A DNA stretch of 64,000 nt from contig NC_088303.1 of assembly GCF_032854445.1 (NCBI RefSeq), positions 3,047,501 through 3,111,500 on the forward strand, written 5' to 3'. Each line of letters opens with the position of its first letter. Position 1 is the stretch's first letter. The notes under the pieces are model-generated. The model had not been told where the DNA came from. It ran no database searches and saw only the letters and a program-made list of their open reading frames with translations. The translations under genes and the position numbers were made by a program. The DNA comes from Liolophura sinensis (taxonomy: Eukaryota > Mollusca > Polyplacophora > Chitonida > Chitonidae). This document shows, in pieces, positions 35,666 to 47,410 of this stretch.

Positions 35666-36619
35666 AGTAGCTGTCGTGGATGGTGACCAGGGGCTGGTTG
35701 ATAGTGAATACCATAGCTACAAGTATTTATTTATTTAAAAATTGATTGATTGATTGATTGACGCCATGCCAAAGAAATCTTCACTTATACTATGTCGGTC
35801 AGTTTTAAGGGTGGACGAAACCGTAGTGCGCAGAGCAAACCCATCGACCCGGTTGGCAAGCTATCAGTAAACCATTCACTGTGGGTTGTACATAATTATA
35901 TATATACTATATTAGTGGGCATGACATATCACGGAGAGAGAGGATACACAACGTCCAGTACTCCACCTCGCATTTCGTGGAATAACGCTACAAGTAAGCC
36001 TACGCAGTCTTCGTGAAACGAGATCCCGATCACCCGCGAGGACACAAGAGCAGCTTTTGAATTCATGGGCGAGGGATATATTTAATGCAGCTGAAATGTA
36101 ACAGTACCGCCTTAGCAAACCTAGTCTTGAAACCTATGTGTGTTTTGTTCGCTTTGTATTCAGTGTATGTATTCGTAATCATGAGTCCAGAAAAGGTGGT
36201 AAATGTACATGGTTTACCCAAAACAAATTCTGACCGTTGTACTGATTTTCCATGGCATACACTAGCTTTTGTTGGTCCGCTTTACGAGGTAGAATTAGTT
36301 AATCAGGTGAAAAACAAACACACCAGTTTGAAATGACGGTACATACGTTTATATCAAGGCTCAAATACCTCTCCCGGATTACTTAAATATTGTTCATTTA
36401 CCGTTTGTTTACAATCTAAAAGAAGCCCTTTCAGCATGTCCCACCGAGTCCTACTCCCGGGCGAGTTTTCCATTCGTACGTAGTTACCACAGATTGAACC
36501 ATGACAACAAGGTCATATGCGATCCGCATACAAGTGTACTAGGCAATAAACTGGAGTATGTCAACTTGCTATAATCAGATATACATAAAGTAGGTTAACA
36601 GACAATGAGTGAAACAGGA
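35666..36619. other. Intergenic, no gene recognised
   Basis: Contains (TGAT)n at about 35738-35760. Open frames here are under 85 codons and resemble nothing I know. Confidence 0.4.
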
Positions 36620-39600
36620 ATATCAGTGCATAATACCCGAGTAACAGTGTGTTATACCTGAGTACCAGTGTGTTATACCCGAGTACCAGTGTGTTATACC
36701 CGAGTACCTGTGCGTTATATCTGAGTACTAGTGTGTTATAGCTGAGTATTGGCGTATTATAACTGAGCAACAGTGTGTTATACCTGAGTATTAGCGTGTT
36801 GTACCTAAGTACCAGTGTGCTACTGAGTACCAGTGTGTTATACCTAAGTACCAATGTGTTATTTCTGAGTATTGGTGTGTTATAACTAAGCATCAGTGTG
36901 TTATACCTGAGTATTAGCGTGTTATACCTGAGTACCAGTGTGTTATACCCGAGTACCCCTGCGTTATACCTGAGCAACATTTTGTTATACCTGACTATTA
37001 ACGTGTTATAACCGAATACCAGTGTGTTATACCTGAGTACCAGTGTTTTATACTTGAGTGCGAGTGCGTTATATCCGAGTGCCAGTGTGTTATACCCGAG
37101 TACCAGTGTGTTATACCTGCGTATCAGTGTAATATCCCAGAGTGCCAGTGTTTTATGTCTGAGTATTAGCGTCTTATACCTGAATACCAGTGTGTTATAC
37201 CCGAGTACCCCTGCGTTATACCTGAGCAACATTTTGTTATACCTGACTATTAACGTGTTATAACCGAGTACCAGTGTGTTATACCTGAGTACCAGTGTGT
37301 TATACCTGAGTGCCAGTAGGTTATATCCGAGTGCCAGTGTGTTATACCCGAGTACCAGTGTGTTATACCTGAGTATCAGTGTAATATCCCAGAGTGCCAG
37401 TGTTTTATGTCTGAGTATTAGCGTCTTATACCTGAACAACAGTGTGTTATACCAGAATACTAGTGCGTTATACCTAAGTACCTATGTGTTATAACCGAGT
37501 ACCAGTGCGTTATACCTGAGTACCAGTGTGCTATACCTGAGTACCAGTGTGTTATACCCGAGTAGCAGTCTGTTATACCTAAATGCTAGTGTATTACAGC
37601 TGAGTATTAGCATGTTACACCTGAGTATCAGTGTGTAATACGCGAGTGCCATTGCCTTATGCCCAAGTACCATTGCCTTATACCCGAGTACTAGGGCGTT
37701 ATACCTTAGTAACAGTGTGTTGTACTTGTGTACCAGTGTGTTATACCTGAGTACTAGTGCGTTATACCTAAGTACTGGTATGCTATACCTGAGTATTGAC
37801 GTGTTATACCTAAGCAACCGTGTATTATGCCTGAGTATTAGCGTGTTATAACCGAGTACCAGTGTGTCATACCTAAGTACCAGTGTGTTTTTCCGGAGTA
37901 CCAGTGTGTTATACCCGAATACCAGTTTGTTACACCTGAATACCCGTATGATATACCGTAGTACCTGTTTGTTATAGCTGAATACAAGTGCTGTATAGCC
38001 GAGTATTAGCTGCTTATACCTGACCACCAATGGTTTATATCCGAGTACCACGAGTTATACCTGAGTACCAGTGTTATAACCGAGTACCTGAGTATTAGCG
38101 TGTTTTAATTGAGTATCAGTGTGTTATACCCGAGTACCAATGTGTTATACCCGGGTACCTGTGCGTTATACCTGAATACCAGTGTGTTATACCCGAGTAC
38201 CGATGCGTTATACCTGAGTACCAGTGAGTTATACCCGAGTACCAGTGTGTTATACCTGAGTACTACTGCGTTGTACCTGAGTACCAGTTTGTTATACCTG
38301 ATTACCAGTGTCTTATACCCGAGTACCTGTGCGTTATATCTGAGTACTAGTGTGTTATACCTGAGTATTGGCGTGTTATAACTGAGCAACAGTTTGTTGA
38401 GTATTAGCGTGTTATACCTAAGTACCAATGTGGTACTGAGTACCAGTATGTTATACCTAAGTGCCAGTGTGTTATACCTGAGTATTGGTGTGTTATAACT
38501 GAGCACCAGTGTGTTATACCTGAGTATTAGCGTGTTATACCTGAGTACCAGTGTGTTATACCCGAGTACCGCTTCTTTATACCTGAGCAACATTTTGTTA
38601 TACCCGACTATTAGCGTGTTATAACCGAGTACCAGTGTGTTATACCTGAGTACCAATGTGTTATACCTGAGTGCCTGTACTTTATATCCGAGTGCCAGTG
38701 TGTTATACCCGAGTACCAGTGTGTTATACCTGAGTATCAGTGTAATATCCCAGAGTGCCAGTGTTTTATGCCTGAGTATTAGCGTCTTATACCTGAGTAC
38801 CAGTGTGTTTTACCCGAGTACCAGTGCGTTATACCTGAACAACAGTGTGTTATACCAGAATACTAGTGCGTTATACCTGAGTACCGATGCGTTATAACCA
38901 AGTACCAGTGCGTTATACCTGGGTATCAGTGAGCTATACCTGAGTACCAGTGTATTATACCCGAGTACCAGTGTGTTATACCTAAATACTAGTGTGTTAT
39001 AACTGAGTATTAGCATGTTAACACCTGAGTATCGGTGTGTAATACGCGAGTGCCATTGCCTTATACCCAAGTACCATTGCCTTATACCCGAGTACTAGGG
39101 CGTTATACCTTAATAACAGTGTGTTATACCCAGGTACCAGTGCGTTATACCTGAGTACAAATGTGTTATACCCGAGTACCAGCGTGTTATACTTGAGTAC
39201 CAGTGTGTTATACCTGAGTACTTTGCGTTATACCTGAGTATTAGTATGCTATACCTGAGTATTGGCGTGTTATACCTAAGCAGCCGTGTGTTATGCCTGA
39301 GTATTAGCGTGTTATACCCGAGTACTAGTGTGTTATACCCGAGTACCAGTGTGTTATACCCGAGTACCAGTGTGTTATACCTGAGTATCTATGTGTTATA
39401 CCTGAGTATTAGTGGGTTATACCTGAGCACAAGTGGGTTATACCTGAGCATCATCGTGCTATACCTGAGTATCACTGTGTTATACCCGAGTACTAGTGTG
39501 TTATACTTAAGCAATAATATGTTATACCTGAGTATTGGCGTGTTATACCTGAGCAAGAGTGTGCTATACCTGAGTACCAGTGTGTTATACCTGATTACCT

Positions 39601-39880
39601 GTGTGTTATACCCGAGTATTAGCGTGTTATACTGGAGTATTAGCGTGTTATAAGTGAGTACCAGCGTGTTATACCCGAGTATTAGCGTGTTATACCTCAG
39701 CATCAGTGTATTTTACCTGAGCCCCAGTGTATTACACGTGAGCTCCAGTGTGTTATACCCGGGTATTAGGGTGTTATACCTGATCATCAGTGTGCTATAC
39801 CTGAACACCTAGCACCAGTGTGTTATACCTATGTACAAATGTGTGATACCTGAGTATCAGTGTGTTACATTTGAGATACC
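36620..39880. repeat. 3.2-kb 22-bp satellite (~145 units)
   Basis: Unit of 22 bp with consensus CTGAGTACCAGTGTGTTATA plus CC. Common variants are CCGAGTACC, GAGTATTAGCG and GAGTGCCAG. Larger blocks repeat at longer range: the run around 37020-37270 closely resembles those near 37270-37490 and 38640-38880. Three units equal 66 nt, so long open frames appear on both strands (LYLSTSVLYLS plus; VLRYNTLVLRYNT minus, up to 292 codons); these are by-products of the repeat. Confidence 0.95.
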
Positions 39881-40796
39881 TGATCCATCATGTAGCGTCA
39901 CGGATGGTTTCGAGGAAAGTACAGTTAGCTGAAGAGAGCAAACATAGCCAGCATGTGCTCAGCATTATCGCATAGGTTTGTCACATCGCCCTGTATACGC
40001 CGTCGTCATTTAGTGGCGGTTGCATGCGAAAATGAAAGGGATGCAAGATTTGAAGACGGAATACATGAAGTGAGTCATTTCCATGATGTAATGTACTGGT
40101 ATGACCCACGGTTGAAATGGATTTATATTAAAACACCTATTTAAATGTTGTTAATAGTACTTTCATATCACTTTTAACTGGCACTCAACAAAGGATACTG
40201 ATGAGGTTTTCGAACCTCTTAGGATCATCTAAACAGAAAACAGTACTCAGTACTGATAGGTAAGAGCGAGGAAAGATCAAAAGAAGATACAATACATGTA
40301 CACACACCTAATGACACTTCGTCGTCATATGACTGAAAAATTGCCAAGTACCACGTAAAACATAGAATGGAGGTTAGGTAAGGGCACCTATTACCATCAA
40401 CACAGTACACAGGGCCCATCTTTAGGATTCAAATATTTAAACACACCTAATTTCATTCAGGAAAGTTCGATCTGTTTTTAGACAGTTTCCATTGCATGGT
40501 TAATCTGACCATTTCCGAGAAGCTTTCTATAAGAGGTGGCATCGTCGCCCAAAGCATTTTGGAATCATGGAATGGGTAACTGGTTTCGTTTCAGGCCGTG
40601 CATATATTGTATGAGTTTGTTGATATATTCACATGTATGTTGTCAGCCGAGAGATTCCAACATCATTTAGTTGAGAAATCCAAAAACATTGCCCCAAAAT
40701 CAAAATTGTTAAAAGTTTTATGGATATAACAAATGTATATAATTAAGTGGTCGATTAATATTGTACTGCCGTGCATATTGATTTTTATCTTTATGA
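39881..40796. other. Intergenic, no gene recognised
   Basis: Unique-looking sequence. One 63-codon frame at 39953-40144 has mixed composition, but no family match and no splice context that I can support. Confidence 0.4.
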
Positions 40797-40974
40797 TGGA
40801 GCTCGGGTTTTTGGACGGAGGGTTGCCGAGTGAACCTCCGCCCTCCTGACAAACATCTAGAGTGAAAAACGAAGCCGAAACAGCGAGAACTGGATTTGAA
40901 CACGCGGACTCTTTGATTAAGGGCCTGATAATGGCAGCCAGCCATCGTTTAACCATCTGAGCCAGCGAGGCCCC
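40797..40974 (-). mobile_element. Second SINE type with tRNA-like head
   Basis: On the minus strand the head reads GGGGCCTCGCTGGCTCAGAT then GGTTAAACGATGG (A box TGGCTCAGATGG). CGCGTGTTCAAATCCAGTTC is a clear B box about 60 bp later. The body has CACTCGGCAACCCTCCG and differs from the 4604 family. Confidence 0.7.
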
Positions 40975-41847
40975 GAAGTATATATAAAATATAAACATAC
41001 TCGTCAACGTCATTCACACTGTACACAGGGCAGTCAGTCCTGACCCCTATCTTTCGAAAAAGAGACGGAACGGATTTCACATTCTGGTCTCGTTCTAACC
41101 ATGGTTTAGGTCGAGCATGCTTGTTTTCTGTAGTGTCAGGGCTTAATTCCAAGGAATGTTTTTGAAGGTCAGGCTACCGTGGCAGAACTGGGTCTAAACT
41201 TTCCTAAGCCAATCGGAGAAGTAGTCCGCCTCTGTGACATAGCCTGAACGTTTGTTTATTGGGAGGCAACGAGATAATTTATTTCACTAACCAGTTGTAT
41301 GTACCGTTACAGACGCATACATGCTATTTCTCATTAGTAAAGGAGCAATGCGGAAGAAGCATTGCACTCATGCTCAAAAATAACCGGTTCCATCAATAAG
41401 CGGCGAAATGTTGGAAAGAGCGGACAACAATGCATGAGTCGTCTAGTATGGATGTAGCTCAAAAGCAGGTTCCCATACACATGGATAAATAGAAATACCT
41501 GATTTCCAACTGTGTAAATTTCTTCGAAACTAGCTTCAGTGATAGGTAAAATTTAAACCCACAAAACTGGAATGAAATAAGTTAATTGTTGGCTAGTAAA
41601 TATAGGTTCTTGAAAAGATGATCACATCAGAAAGGAAAGAAATTCTGAATTTGCAACGTGCCAAGTAAACATTGTTCATATTCGCCAAACTATGTTATTT
41701 TTAAATCTTGAAGCTCCAGAATAATACCCAGGCAAATTATATATGCTTCTTAGTCATATTGTAATTGCTACAGTGTTCACAGAAACACCCTATTGATGTG
41801 GTATGAGAGATGCCTATACGACCACCTCGCCCCTTATCTGCAGGCCA
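40975..41847. other. Intergenic, no gene recognised
   Basis: No coding or repeat signal that I can support. Confidence 0.35.
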
Positions 41848-41942
41848 GGGGCCTCCGTGGCCGAGGGGATTAGGATGCAATCACGACGCAGGAGCCCCGC
41901 TGTGAGTTCGTCCAGCTCATGCTGACTTCCACTCCGGCCATA
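41848..41942 (+). mobile_element. SINE 5' fragment
   Basis: GGGGCCTCCGTGGCCGAGGG, ACGCAGGAGCCCCGCTGTGA and GTTCGTCCAGCTCATGCTGA match the first 95 bp of the 4604 family, then it stops at CCGGCCATAGTA. Confidence 0.8.
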
Positions 41943-41964
41943 GTACAAAATTTTTGTACTATTT

Positions 41965-42112
41965 ACTGATTTACATGGACAATTAGAATAAAACCCAAAC
42001 TCAAGTGAATTGACAACAGGATTTCACCGGGTACACAGGCATGTGACCATTTTACAACTATCGATGCCGTGGCTACTCTGGCTTTGCTCTCATGTTATAG
42101 CCTATTATATTT
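41965..42112 (-). repeat. Dispersed repeat, reverse-oriented copy beside a SINE
   Basis: The reverse complement carries AGAGCAAAGCCAGAGTAGCC, TGGTCACATGCCTG and GGTGAAATCCTGTTGTCAAT, in the family order. It ends where the SINE at 42116 begins. Confidence 0.5.
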
Positions 42113-42115
42113 GAT

Positions 42116-42381
42116 TTGATTTATTTATTTATTTATTTATTTAATGGGTGTTTTGCGCCATACTCAAGAATATTTCACTTATACAACGGCGACCAGCTTT
42201 ATGATGGCAGAAACCGGGCAGAGCCCAGAGGAAACCCACGACAGTTGTCAATTTGCTGACAGAACAATCGGAGGGGAATCCAGCATGAGCTGGACTTGAA
42301 CTCACAGCGACCGCATGGCTGAAAGGCTCTTGGCTCATTGCGCCGCGGTGGCTCGCCAACTACCTCGGCGACGGAGGCTCC
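42116..42381 (-). mobile_element. tRNA-derived SINE, full length
   Basis: On the minus strand: GGAGCCTCCGTCGCCGAGGT, CAATGAGCCAAGAGCC, GTGAGTTCAAGTCCAGCTC, GGTTTCCTCTGGGCTCTGCC, AAATATTCTTGAGTATGGCG and a tail of (AAATA)n. Confidence 0.85.
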
Positions 42382-43879
42382 TGTTATATTTTATACCTTG
42401 GTCTTACATAAGAATCTTGGATTTCATCATAAACGAATATTCGCATCTGCGTGTGCACTTACGCATGTCAATGTACAGACCACATGCACCTTTTTTCAAC
42501 ATCAAGTGCACCTCACATGCCTTCGTGTAAGAAAGATAATTTTATATGAATATTTATAAGTTGCCTTTCAAGAGCTTTATGCATTGTCAGCTTGTGAAAA
42601 GAAGCGCACTTTGTTACCCCAAACGCTGACACATTTTGTGACATTTTTTACAGATATTTATAGAAGATATAGATCAGTTCTTTACATCCAATTGAGATGA
42701 ACTTAAAAACTTGCTGTAAGTGCACATTTTTGCTACGGTCCGTTGAGTGAAGTCGCTTGTAATATTTAAAATTTTTTGGAACTGCTCAAACTTTATTTTG
42801 TTCATTTGTTTTTGAAGAAGTTTTTCTTCGGCGTATGTATGTATAGTGGATTAGCCCAACCTTTTTCTGAAAGAACATCTGAAAAGCAAATGATTGGTTA
42901 CTTTGTCATTACGTCCAGCACGAGTAGGTTTACTTTACTACAGTGCAATAACTCACTCAATGTGATCTTCGAGGGCTCGACTGCAGAAGGCTGTCTTTGT
43001 CGGAGGCGCCATCTACAAGTATCTTATACCTGGTAAATATACTGTCGGTATGCATATGTATTTGCTTCTATAAGTATGGAGGGCAAGGCCCACATGCAGA
43101 GATAAATCAGAGCTGTTTTGAGAAAAATACCTGTCTAGTTTCGTATTTGTTGACCCACGCACCTGCCAGGGGGCTTTTCACACGCAAATCTAGTATACAG
43201 TCGGTACTATGTCGGTATTTCGGAGGCTGTCAGTGTGTGTTGGACGCATGTCGCTCGACCCTCACCAACGTAAGCCTTGTCACCTGTCTACTGTCTACCG
43301 CCCCTCCCCCTTCTCCTGTCCTCCTCTTCCAGCCCCAGCCACCTTCCCTACCACCATTACCAGAAAGTATAGCGATAGATATCAGACACAAAACTTGGCA
43401 ACTGTTGGCCGATGGTGGATTAATTGAGATTTACTGTGCACCTACTGTGGACCTTTATCGTACCATACCTGCACTGGTGGAGAACCTGTAATTCACCATT
43501 ATAGGCCTGCCTGCTGATCCAGTTTCACTTACAGGTAAGCTTACTGAACAGATAAAGTATGTATGTATATACCGGTACCTGTGTTGCTTGTATTCCCTAT
43601 CGTGTACAGGCCTTTGTAACAAACAGGCTTTAAATTCAATATCAGAATAGAAACGCAGAAGGTGGTCTAAGAATAAACTTGCAGGCGAAAAACTGTTTTT
43701 TTTATAACAGTGACATGCCATGGTCTATATTTAGTATTAGACAACTACTAATGTCGATTTGTATCCAACATTCAACTTCCCATTTATTTCTAATTCAGCA
43801 CTTTTTGTATATTTTCACTGAGAATCATGCATATATTCCAGCTTCCTTTGAGCTTTAGAAGTCTTGAACAGTCCCTTAA
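42382..43879. other. Intergenic, no gene recognised
   Basis: A 164-codon frame at 42997-43491 (with a Pro-rich stretch near 43290-43360) is the longest non-repeat frame in the gene-free part. It has no family resemblance and no convincing splice partners, so I leave it as non-coding. Confidence 0.4.
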
Positions 43880-44340
43880 CTCTTGTGACTTCTGATTTAC
43901 TATGTTTACAACCTTCGTAGGTCACCATCCACAGCCTATATTGACTATGATCCACAAATAATGTGATTTACACACCTTCTGATTTATTATGTTTACAACC
44001 TTCGTAGATCATGCTCCGCAGCCAATGTTGACTATGATCCACAAATAATGTGCTTTACAAACCTTCCGATTTACTATCTATACAACCTTCGTAGATACGA
44101 TCCACAGCCTATGTTGACTATGATCCATAAATAATGTGATTTACAAACCTTCCGAGTTACTATCTATCCTACCTTCGTCGATCACGATCCACAGCCCACG
44201 ATGACTACGATCCACGAACTGTAAGTTTCATAAAACACAGACTGTGTTGTTCAAGAGCTACAAATTGTGTTGTGCACGATCCACAGGCTGTAAGTTTCAT
44301 AAACCACAAATTGTGTTGTGAAATCATTACAAACAAAGGT
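43880..44340. repeat. ~85-bp degenerate tandem repeat
   Basis: Four units share TGATTTAC, CTATGTTTACAACCTTCGTAG, GATCCACAGCCTATGTTGAC and TATGATCCACAAATAATGTG. It then degrades into a 62-bp pair with CTGTAAGTTTCATAAA. Confidence 0.85.
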
Positions 44341-44344
44341 GCTT

Positions 44345-44640
44345 TGATGCCATGTTTTATGGGCGGAGAAAACGGAGGGTTCGGTAGAAACCACCGACCT
44401 TAGGCAAATTGCGGACTAACTTTCCCATGCGCGACTTACAGATATGAACACCATATTGGTGAAAAGCATGGAATTGTTTGATGTTGATAGCTGTCCCGTG
44501 GGTTTAGTGTACCACTTCCTGTTGTCTTTGCCTCACAAACTGTAAGGGCGGGTAAGTCTACAATTCCCCGTCCAACGAACAGCTTGAACCCTCGCCTCGT
44601 GTGTCCTTGCGATTTTGTCACGAATTTGATCTTTCACTTC
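44345..44640. repeat. Probable dispersed element fragment
   Basis: GGGCGGAGAAAACGGAGGG, GGTAGAAACCACCGACCTTA and GCAAATTGCGGACTAAC resemble a dispersed repeat type seen in mollusc genomes. Ends are not definable from this single copy. Confidence 0.4.
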
Positions 44641-44937
44641 ATAACGATGTCCGGACCTGCACAAAAACCGTCGTGCGCAATAAACCCAGATATTATCTGT
44701 ATGAGATCAGTGTTGCTTCCTGTCAGCTCTATATAGTTCATAAATGCACTGCACACTAAACCGACGTGCTGTCTGCGAGAAGTCTGCAGTAACCATTTAC
44801 ACCACCACTGCACGGCTCCACAACGGCGTATGTATGTTACTTTTCTGTGATGTGTGGATGAAGGTTGTGGAGTTGCATTCAGTGCCTTAATTGCGTTTAT
44901 TATATAGGACTTCTTCCCCAGCTACATGTATATGTGA

Positions 44938-45715
44938 CTGTTGTATCATCTACTGTTGCACAACCGATTGTTGTACTACCGTGAGTTGTACCACTGACTC
45001 TTGTACCACCGACTTTTGTACCATCAGCTGTTGCACAACCGATTGTTGTACTACCGTGAGTTGTACCTCTGACTCTTGTACCACCGACTTTTGTACCATC
45101 AGCTGTTGCACAACCGATTGTTGTACTACCGTGAGTTGTACCACTGACTCTTGTACCACCGACTTTTGTACCATCAGCTGTTGCACAACCGATTGTTGTA
45201 CTACCGTGAGTTGTACCTCTGACTCTTGTACCACCGACTTTTGTACCATCAGCTGTTGCACAACCGATTGTTGTACTACCGTGAGTTGTACCTCTGACTC
45301 TTGTACCACCGACTTTTGTACCATCAGCTGTTGCACAACCGATTGTTGTACTACCGTGAGTTGTACCTCTGACTCTTGTACCACCGACTTTTGTACCATC
45401 AGCTGTTGCACAACCGATTGTTGTACTACCGTGAGTTGTACCTCTGACTCTTGTACCACCGACTTTTGTACCATCAGCTGTTGCACAACCGATTGTTGTA
45501 CTACCGTGAGTTGTACCTCTGACTCTTGTACCACCGACTTTTGTACCATCAGCTGTTGCACAACCGATTGTTGTACTACCGTGAGTTGTACCTCTGACTC
45601 TTGTACCACCGACTTTTGTACCATCAGCTGTTGCACAACCGATTGTTGTACTACCGTGAGTTGTACCTCTGACTCTTGTACCACCGACTTTTGTACCATC
45701 AGCTGTTGCACTGCC
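44938..45715. repeat. 75-bp higher-order array of 15-bp units (~10 copies)
   Basis: Five 15-bp monomers form the block: TTGTACCATCAGCTG, TTGCACAACCGATTG, TTGTACTACCGTGAG, TTGTACCTCTGACTC, TTGTACCACCGACTT. Ten copies are nearly identical; two have CACTGAC in place of CTCTGAC in the fourth monomer. Because 15 is a multiple of three, long stop-free frames appear: Cys/Thr-rich on plus (286 codons), Gly/Thr-rich and Val/Gln-rich on minus. There is no signal peptide, intron support or composition to choose a coding one. Confidence 0.95.
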
Positions 45716-46415
45716 GACTGTTATACCATCCACTGTTGTACCGTCGACTAACTACCGTTGTACCACCGACTGATGCACCATCGACTGTTGTACCACCTAC
45801 TGTTGTACCACCGGCTGTGGTACTACCGACTGTTGAACCCCCGAGCGTTGTACCATCGACTCTTGCACCACCGACTTTTGCACTATCGATTGTTTTACTA
45901 CCGACTCTTGTACCATCAACTGTTGCCAAACCGACTCTTGTACCATCCACTGTTGTACCGTCGACTAACTACCGTTGTACCACCGACTGATGCACCATCG
46001 ACTGTTGTACCACCTACTGTTGTACCACCTACTGTTGTACTACCGGCTGTTGAACCCCCGAGCGTTGTACCATCGACTCTTGCACCACCGACTTTTGCAC
46101 TATCGATTGTTTTACTACCGACTCTTGTACCATCAACTGTTGCCAAACCGACTCTTGTACCATCGACTGTTGCACCATCGATCACCGACCGTTGTACTAT
46201 TGTACCTCCGAGCGTTGTACCATAGAGAAGTGTCCCACCGACTGTTTGTTGTACCATCACCTACCGAGCGTTGTACCGTCGACCCATGCACCATCGACTG
46301 TTGTGCCACTGAGTGTTGTACGACCGACTGTTGTACCACCGAGTGTTTTACCACCGGCTGTTGCACCATTGACTCTTATACCCCCGACTCTTGATCCTCC
46401 TGTCTATAAATATGT
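45716..46415. repeat. Diverged 15-bp array with a tandem 217-bp duplication
   Basis: The same TTGTACCACCGACTG monomers continue with more variety. A 217-bp segment beginning CCATCCACTGTTGTACCGTC at 45727 is repeated at 45944 with a few changes. Since 217 is not a multiple of three, the frame shifts between the copies, which argues against protein coding. Confidence 0.9.
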
Positions 46416-46724
46416 TATATTTGTGTTTCCTTGCACGATATTTAACGCAGTGTCCAATATTATTTCTGTCAGATAACGCAGGAAGATGGCAATTCCGTTA
46501 TATTATGGTGCTTCCTGACTAAAATCCCATGTCAAGCCACCAGTCATGTATCCACACCTAAATATTGTCGTGACTTGACGGAAGCAATGTCGAAAGTGAC
46601 GTTCAGTTTACACGAAAACAAACACGATTCGGAGAACTATGGTCCAGACTTCTCTGTGTGGATGACATCCACTTCATGTTAGGCTTCATTTTGTTTGAAA
46701 ATTATATGTGGGAGAAAACGGGGT

Positions 46725-47410
46725 TATCTGGATTAACACATACTGTGTTATCTAGGTAACAACTGCTGGTTATCAGGTTGCTGAGTATTAGAACAATGTA
46801 TTAGCTAGGTTATAACCTGATGTTACCTGCCTTGTTACTGAAAGTCAAATCAGTGTGTTAACTACATTAAAACTAAGTGTTATCTGACTTGTAACTGAAA
46901 GTCAAATCAGTGTGTTAACTACATTAAAACTAAGTGTTATCTGACTTGTAACTGAAAGTCAAATCAGTGTGTTAACTGGGTTAAGACTCAGTGTTACCTG
47001 GCTTGTACCTGAAAGTCAAATCAGTGTGTTAACCAGGTTAAGTCTCACTGTTACCTGGCTTGTACCTGAAAGTTAAATCAGTGTGTTAACTAGGTTAGAA
47101 CTAAGTGTTATCTGACTTGTAAATCAAAGTCAAATCAGTGTGTTAACTGGGTTAAGTCTCACTGTTACCTGGCTTGTACCTGAAAGGCAAATCAGTGTGT
47201 TAATTGGGTTAAAACTAAATTTTACCTGGCTGGTAAATGAAAGTCAAATCAGTGTGTTATAGCTGGGTGTCATTGGGCTGAAAACTGGGAGTTAGAACAG
47301 CATGTTGTTTTCAGTATTAACTGGGTGTTATCTGGCTGATAACTGACTGTTAAAACAGCGTGTTTTTAGTTATACCTGGGTGTTATCTAGATTAAAACTG
47401 GGAAATTATC
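46725..47410. repeat. ~57-bp minisatellite
   Basis: About nine units with GAAAGTCAAATCAGTGTGTT, AACTACATTAAAACTAAGTG and TTATCTGACTTGTAACT. Units degrade toward both ends. Confidence 0.9.

Noticed and set aside
36561-39703. Long open frames (up to 292 codons) with VLRYNTLVLRYNT or LYLSTSVLY patterns
   Set aside because: They follow only from a 22-bp repeat lacking stops in those frames; they exist on both strands, and drift of the unit breaks them at random.
42997-43491. Possible 164-codon gene with a Pro-rich stretch
   Set aside because: No recognisable domain, no conserved neighbours and no convincing splice sites; AT-rich flanks make a chance frame plausible.
44891-45751. Cys/Thr-rich 286-codon frame resembling a cysteine-rich secreted protein
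   Set aside because: Equally long frames exist on the opposite strand, the 217-bp duplication next to it is not a multiple of three, and no signal peptide or splice context is seen.
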